Source: Enterobacteriaceae endosymbiont of Macroplea appendiculata (lineage in GTDB: Bacteria > Pseudomonadota > Gammaproteobacteria > Enterobacterales > Enterobacteriaceae). From it: 64,000 nucleotides of DNA. The translations under genes were made by a program, and so were the position numbers. The notes below the pieces were generated by a model, which was not told the origin of the DNA, ran no database searches, and saw only the letters and a program-made list of their open reading frames with translations. Where the stretch lies: the NCBI RefSeq assembly GCF_012571605.1, contig NZ_CP046220.1, positions 360,293 to 424,292 of the forward strand, given 5' to 3'. Below are positions 61,571 through 64,000 of this stretch, in pieces; the first letter of the stretch is position 1; each line of letters opens with the position of its first letter.

Positions 61571-63433
61571 CTATAAATTTTTAATACTATGCAATAACAA
61601 TTTTTTCCTAATATTAGAATAACGTTTTATCTTTTGTTGCAATGTTTGAAAAAAGATATTGTAAGGACTAAAAATATATATTTTTTTTTTAGCTCTAGTT
61701 ATAGCAGTATAAATTAATTCTCTATTTAATATAGAAGTAAATTTATTTGGTAAAATTAATGCAACATGATTAAATTCTGATCCTTGTGCTTTGTGTATAG
61801 TAATTGCATAAGATATTTCGTGCTCAGGTAACTCATTAATATTAATAAATTTATATTTATGATATGGTAATTGAAATATTATTTCAAGTTTTTTTTTTTT
61901 TTTATTCCATATCGTTATACCTATATCACCATTAAATAAATTTAATAAATGATTATTTTTAGTAATGATGATAGGTTTTCCTGGATACCACATTGATTTC
62001 ATATAATATAAACTATGTTCTTGTTTAGAAAATATATTATCTAATTTATTATTAATTATACTAGTTCCGAATAAACTATTTTTAATAGCACATAAAATCT
62101 GATAATTTTTTAAATTATGAAAATAATTATCAATATTTTGTATGTCATTATAGTGTTTAATATAACAAAAATATTGTTTAAAATATATAATATGATTTTG
62201 AATCATATTATTATATGTTTCAATGTTATTGATATTAATATATTGGACGTCAAGATATTTATTAGTTAAAAAAATATCTTGTATATCTTTTATACGTTTT
62301 TTTTTAATAGATAGAGCTAATTTGTGTATACCTGAAGAATGTTTATAACGATAATTTTTTGTTAATGTATTAATACAATTACGAATATAACATGTTGTAT
62401 TATTTTTGCTAGTCTTTATAGTAATCAATATAGTTGTTAAAAAATGATTATAAGCTTTAGTTATATTAAATTTTTTAAAATAACATATATCCTGTAATAA
62501 ATAACCAGTATTTATTGGAGACAACTGATATTCATCTCCTAACAAAACTAAAGAACTATTTTTAGGTAGGCTATCTAAAATAATCGACATTAAATGTAAA
62601 TCAATCATAGATGCTTCATCAACAATTAATAATTGTGTATTTAATTGATTTTGTTGATTAAATATAGTGGTTTTTTTATATATATTAATTTTAAAAAAAT
62701 TATGTATGGTTGTAGCACTATGTGGTATTTGTTTAGCTTCTTCTGGAGTTATAACTGATATGGGTAATAAACTAAAAAACATATTTAATGATTCTGTTAT
62801 TCTATTAGCAGCTTTACCTGTAAAGGCAATAACATTGATTATAATATTTTTTTTAATTTTTATAAAAGACAAAATAATTTTTGCTATAATGGTAGTTTTA
62901 CCTGTACCCGGGGAACCTGTAATAATACTAATTCTATGCATTAAAGCTGTTATAATAGCTATTTTTTGCTGCATATTATCAATATCATAAAATATATTAT
63001 TCAGATGATTTTTAATTTGTGTAATGTATTGCACACAATATTTATTGTTTAAAAAATGATTAATAATATTATTTTCTAATTTCCATATTCTATACATATA
63101 AAAACATTTATTTTCTAAGATGAAAGGTGTGATTTGTATTCCTTTACCATCACTAACAATATATGTATATGATAATAATTTTTTTTCCCAATTAATATTG
63201 TTAGAAAAAAATTTATTAATTTTATTTAATAAAGTTTTATTATCATGAAAAATTTTTTTTGGGTTTAATTGTGATATTGGTAAACATATATGACCATCTC
63301 GTATAAATTTACTTAAATACGATACAGCAAACATTAATTCTGGTTGTGTATGACTTATTAAAATATTTGCAAATTGTAAATCAATTTCTTGAAATAATTT
63401 ACTTTGATTTAATAATTTTAAGAAACGATACAT
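61571..63433 (-). CDS. recD: Exonuclease V subunit RecD
   Basis: 5'-3' helicase of RecBCD. 620 aa (E. coli 608). Walker A ITGSPGTGKTTIIAKI, Walker B LLIVDEASMIDL, GDEYQLSPI, ITIHKAQGSEFNHV and YTAITRAKKKI show an active SF1 helicase. A run of 15 identical bases (61889-61903) encodes five consecutive Lys codons and keeps the frame. 24 bp after recB. Confidence 0.97.
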   Translation of the reverse strand: MYRFLKLLNQSKLFQEIDLQFANILISHTQPELMFAVSYLSKFIRDGHICLPISQLNPKKIFHDNKTLLNKINKFFSNNINWEKKLLSYTYIVSDGKGIQITPFILENKCFYMYRIWKLENNIINHFLNNKYCVQYITQIKNHLNNIFYDIDNMQQKIAIITALMHRISIITGSPGTGKTTIIAKIILSFIKIKKNIIINVIAFTGKAANRITESLNMFFSLLPISVITPEEAKQIPHSATTIHNFFKINIYKKTTIFNQQNQLNTQLLIVDEASMIDLHLMSIILDSLPKNSSLVLLGDEYQLSPINTGYLLQDICYFKKFNITKAYNHFLTTILITIKTSKNNTTCYIRNCINTLTKNYRYKHSSGIHKLALSIKKKRIKDIQDIFLTNKYLDVQYININNIETYNNMIQNHIIYFKQYFCYIKHYNDIQNIDNYFHNLKNYQILCAIKNSLFGTSIINNKLDNIFSKQEHSLYYMKSMWYPGKPIIITKNNHLLNLFNGDIGITIWNKKKKKLEIIFQLPYHKYKFININELPEHEISYAITIHKAQGSEFNHVALILPNKFTSILNRELIYTAITRAKKKIYIFSPYNIFFQTLQQKIKRYSNIRKKLLLHSIKNL

Positions 63434-63457
63434 TTATTTTACCAAAATAAAAATATT

Positions 63458-64000
63458 TTAATTAAATAATAAATCTAATTTTTGGATGAGTTCTACTGAT
63501 GGTTTATGCAACCAAATACCATGTTTATTTTTCATATTATTATTTATTCCTCGTAGATATAAATAAATTACAGCACCAAAATGTTTACTATAATTATAGT
63601 TATACATGTTATTTTTTAAATATTTGTGTAAAGCTAATGTATACAATTGATATTGTATGTCATAACGATTCCTACATATATCAGTTTCTATATTTTTATA
63701 ATTATAGTAATTAATATTATAACCTAACCAGGTAGTTTTATAATCAATAATATAATATTTATCTTGCCATATACATACTAAATCCAGTATACCATTTAAA
63801 AATCCTTTAAAGTCTGGAAAACATATTGTTGATAGATTTGAAGAAATAATATCATATTTTTTAATAATATCATTAAATTGTATATCATAAATATTATTTT
63901 TTATTGTACAATAGAATTCAAATTCTACTTGTTTGTGTTCTTTTACAATTTGTTTTAATATAATTTTCTGGGGTCCTAATGGTGTATTAATTATATTATT
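63458..64000 (-). CDS. recB: Exonuclease V subunit RecB, C-terminal nuclease domain (partial)
   Basis: Last 180 codons of recB; the gene continues beyond the right edge. Reading from 64000 leftward, the frame carries the RecB nuclease signature: GILDLVCIW with the metal-binding Asp, then YYIIDYKTTWLG (Asp and Lys), then the QYQLYTLALHKYL motif and HFGAVIYLYLRG. The known acidic/lysine catalytic set appears complete, so the nuclease is probably active. Operon recB-recD as in E. coli. Confidence 0.93.
   Translation of the reverse strand, partial: NNIINTPLGPQKIILKQIVKEHKQVEFEFYCTIKNNIYDIQFNDIIKKYDIISSNLSTICFPDFKGFLNGILDLVCIWQDKYYIIDYKTTWLGYNINYYNYKNIETDICRNRYDIQYQLYTLALHKYLKNNMYNYNYSKHFGAVIYLYLRGINNNMKNKHGIWLHKPSVELIQKLDLLFN

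Overview
The window looks like part of a strongly reduced, very A/T-rich chromosome of a gammaproteobacterial (Enterobacterales) insect endosymbiont. The 16S rRNA and nearly every protein align over their length with Escherichia coli orthologues. Several blocks keep E. coli gene order: murI-16S; pykF-sufE-S-D-C-B-A; nuoA-N with fused nuoCD; thrABC; aroF-tyrA; dsbA-polA; smpB-ssrA; rpmBG; rpmE/priA; ffh-rpsP-rimM-trmD-rplS; recB-recD. There are no mobile elements, prophage genes, CRISPR arrays or obvious horizontally acquired genes. I cannot name the genus from sequence alone. Retention of thrABC and of the first step of aromatic synthesis fits a nutritional symbiont of a plant-feeding host (inference).

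Layout. 1-1740: 16S rRNA on the minus strand with leader and promoter, then murI. 2628-10838: an orphan iscS, pyruvate kinase and the complete SUF iron-sulfur operon. 10994-15637: murJ, ribA, sbcB, tRNA-Ser(GGA) and a DedA protein. 15669-35216: one unbroken minus-strand block holding all thirteen nuo genes of complex I directly behind thrABC. 35358-37604: parC. From 37769 the strand flips and most genes run rightward: aroF-tyrA, a frameshifted rluD, dsbA, an exonuclease-only polA, typA, (ssrA and smpB on minus), grpE, ribosomal proteins, priA, mnmG, nrdAB, (arcD and a NIF3 gene on minus), the ffh-rplS operon, and finally recD and the 3' end of recB on minus.

Function. SUF supplies the many Fe-S clusters of complex I. 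Complex I gives the cell a proton-pumping NADH oxidase. thrABC makes threonine and aroF opens the shikimate pathway. murI and murJ imply that a peptidoglycan pathway persists. recBD and sbcB show that recombination and end-processing enzymes are still present.

No wholly new system was found. The most interesting signals are enzymes eroding in a patterned way. TyrA keeps its chorismate mutase residues but has lost the catalytic His and dinucleotide glycines of prephenate dehydrogenase. PriA keeps all eight zinc cysteines but has lost every helicase motif while remaining a 716-codon open frame. IscS lacks the C-terminal IscU-docking tail. SufB and SufD have moved or lost known cysteines. rluD is broken only by a 9-A homopolymer. 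grpE carries an exact 45-bp tandem duplication. A 639-bp gene-free spacer next to mnmG is rich in hairpins and repeated heptamers.
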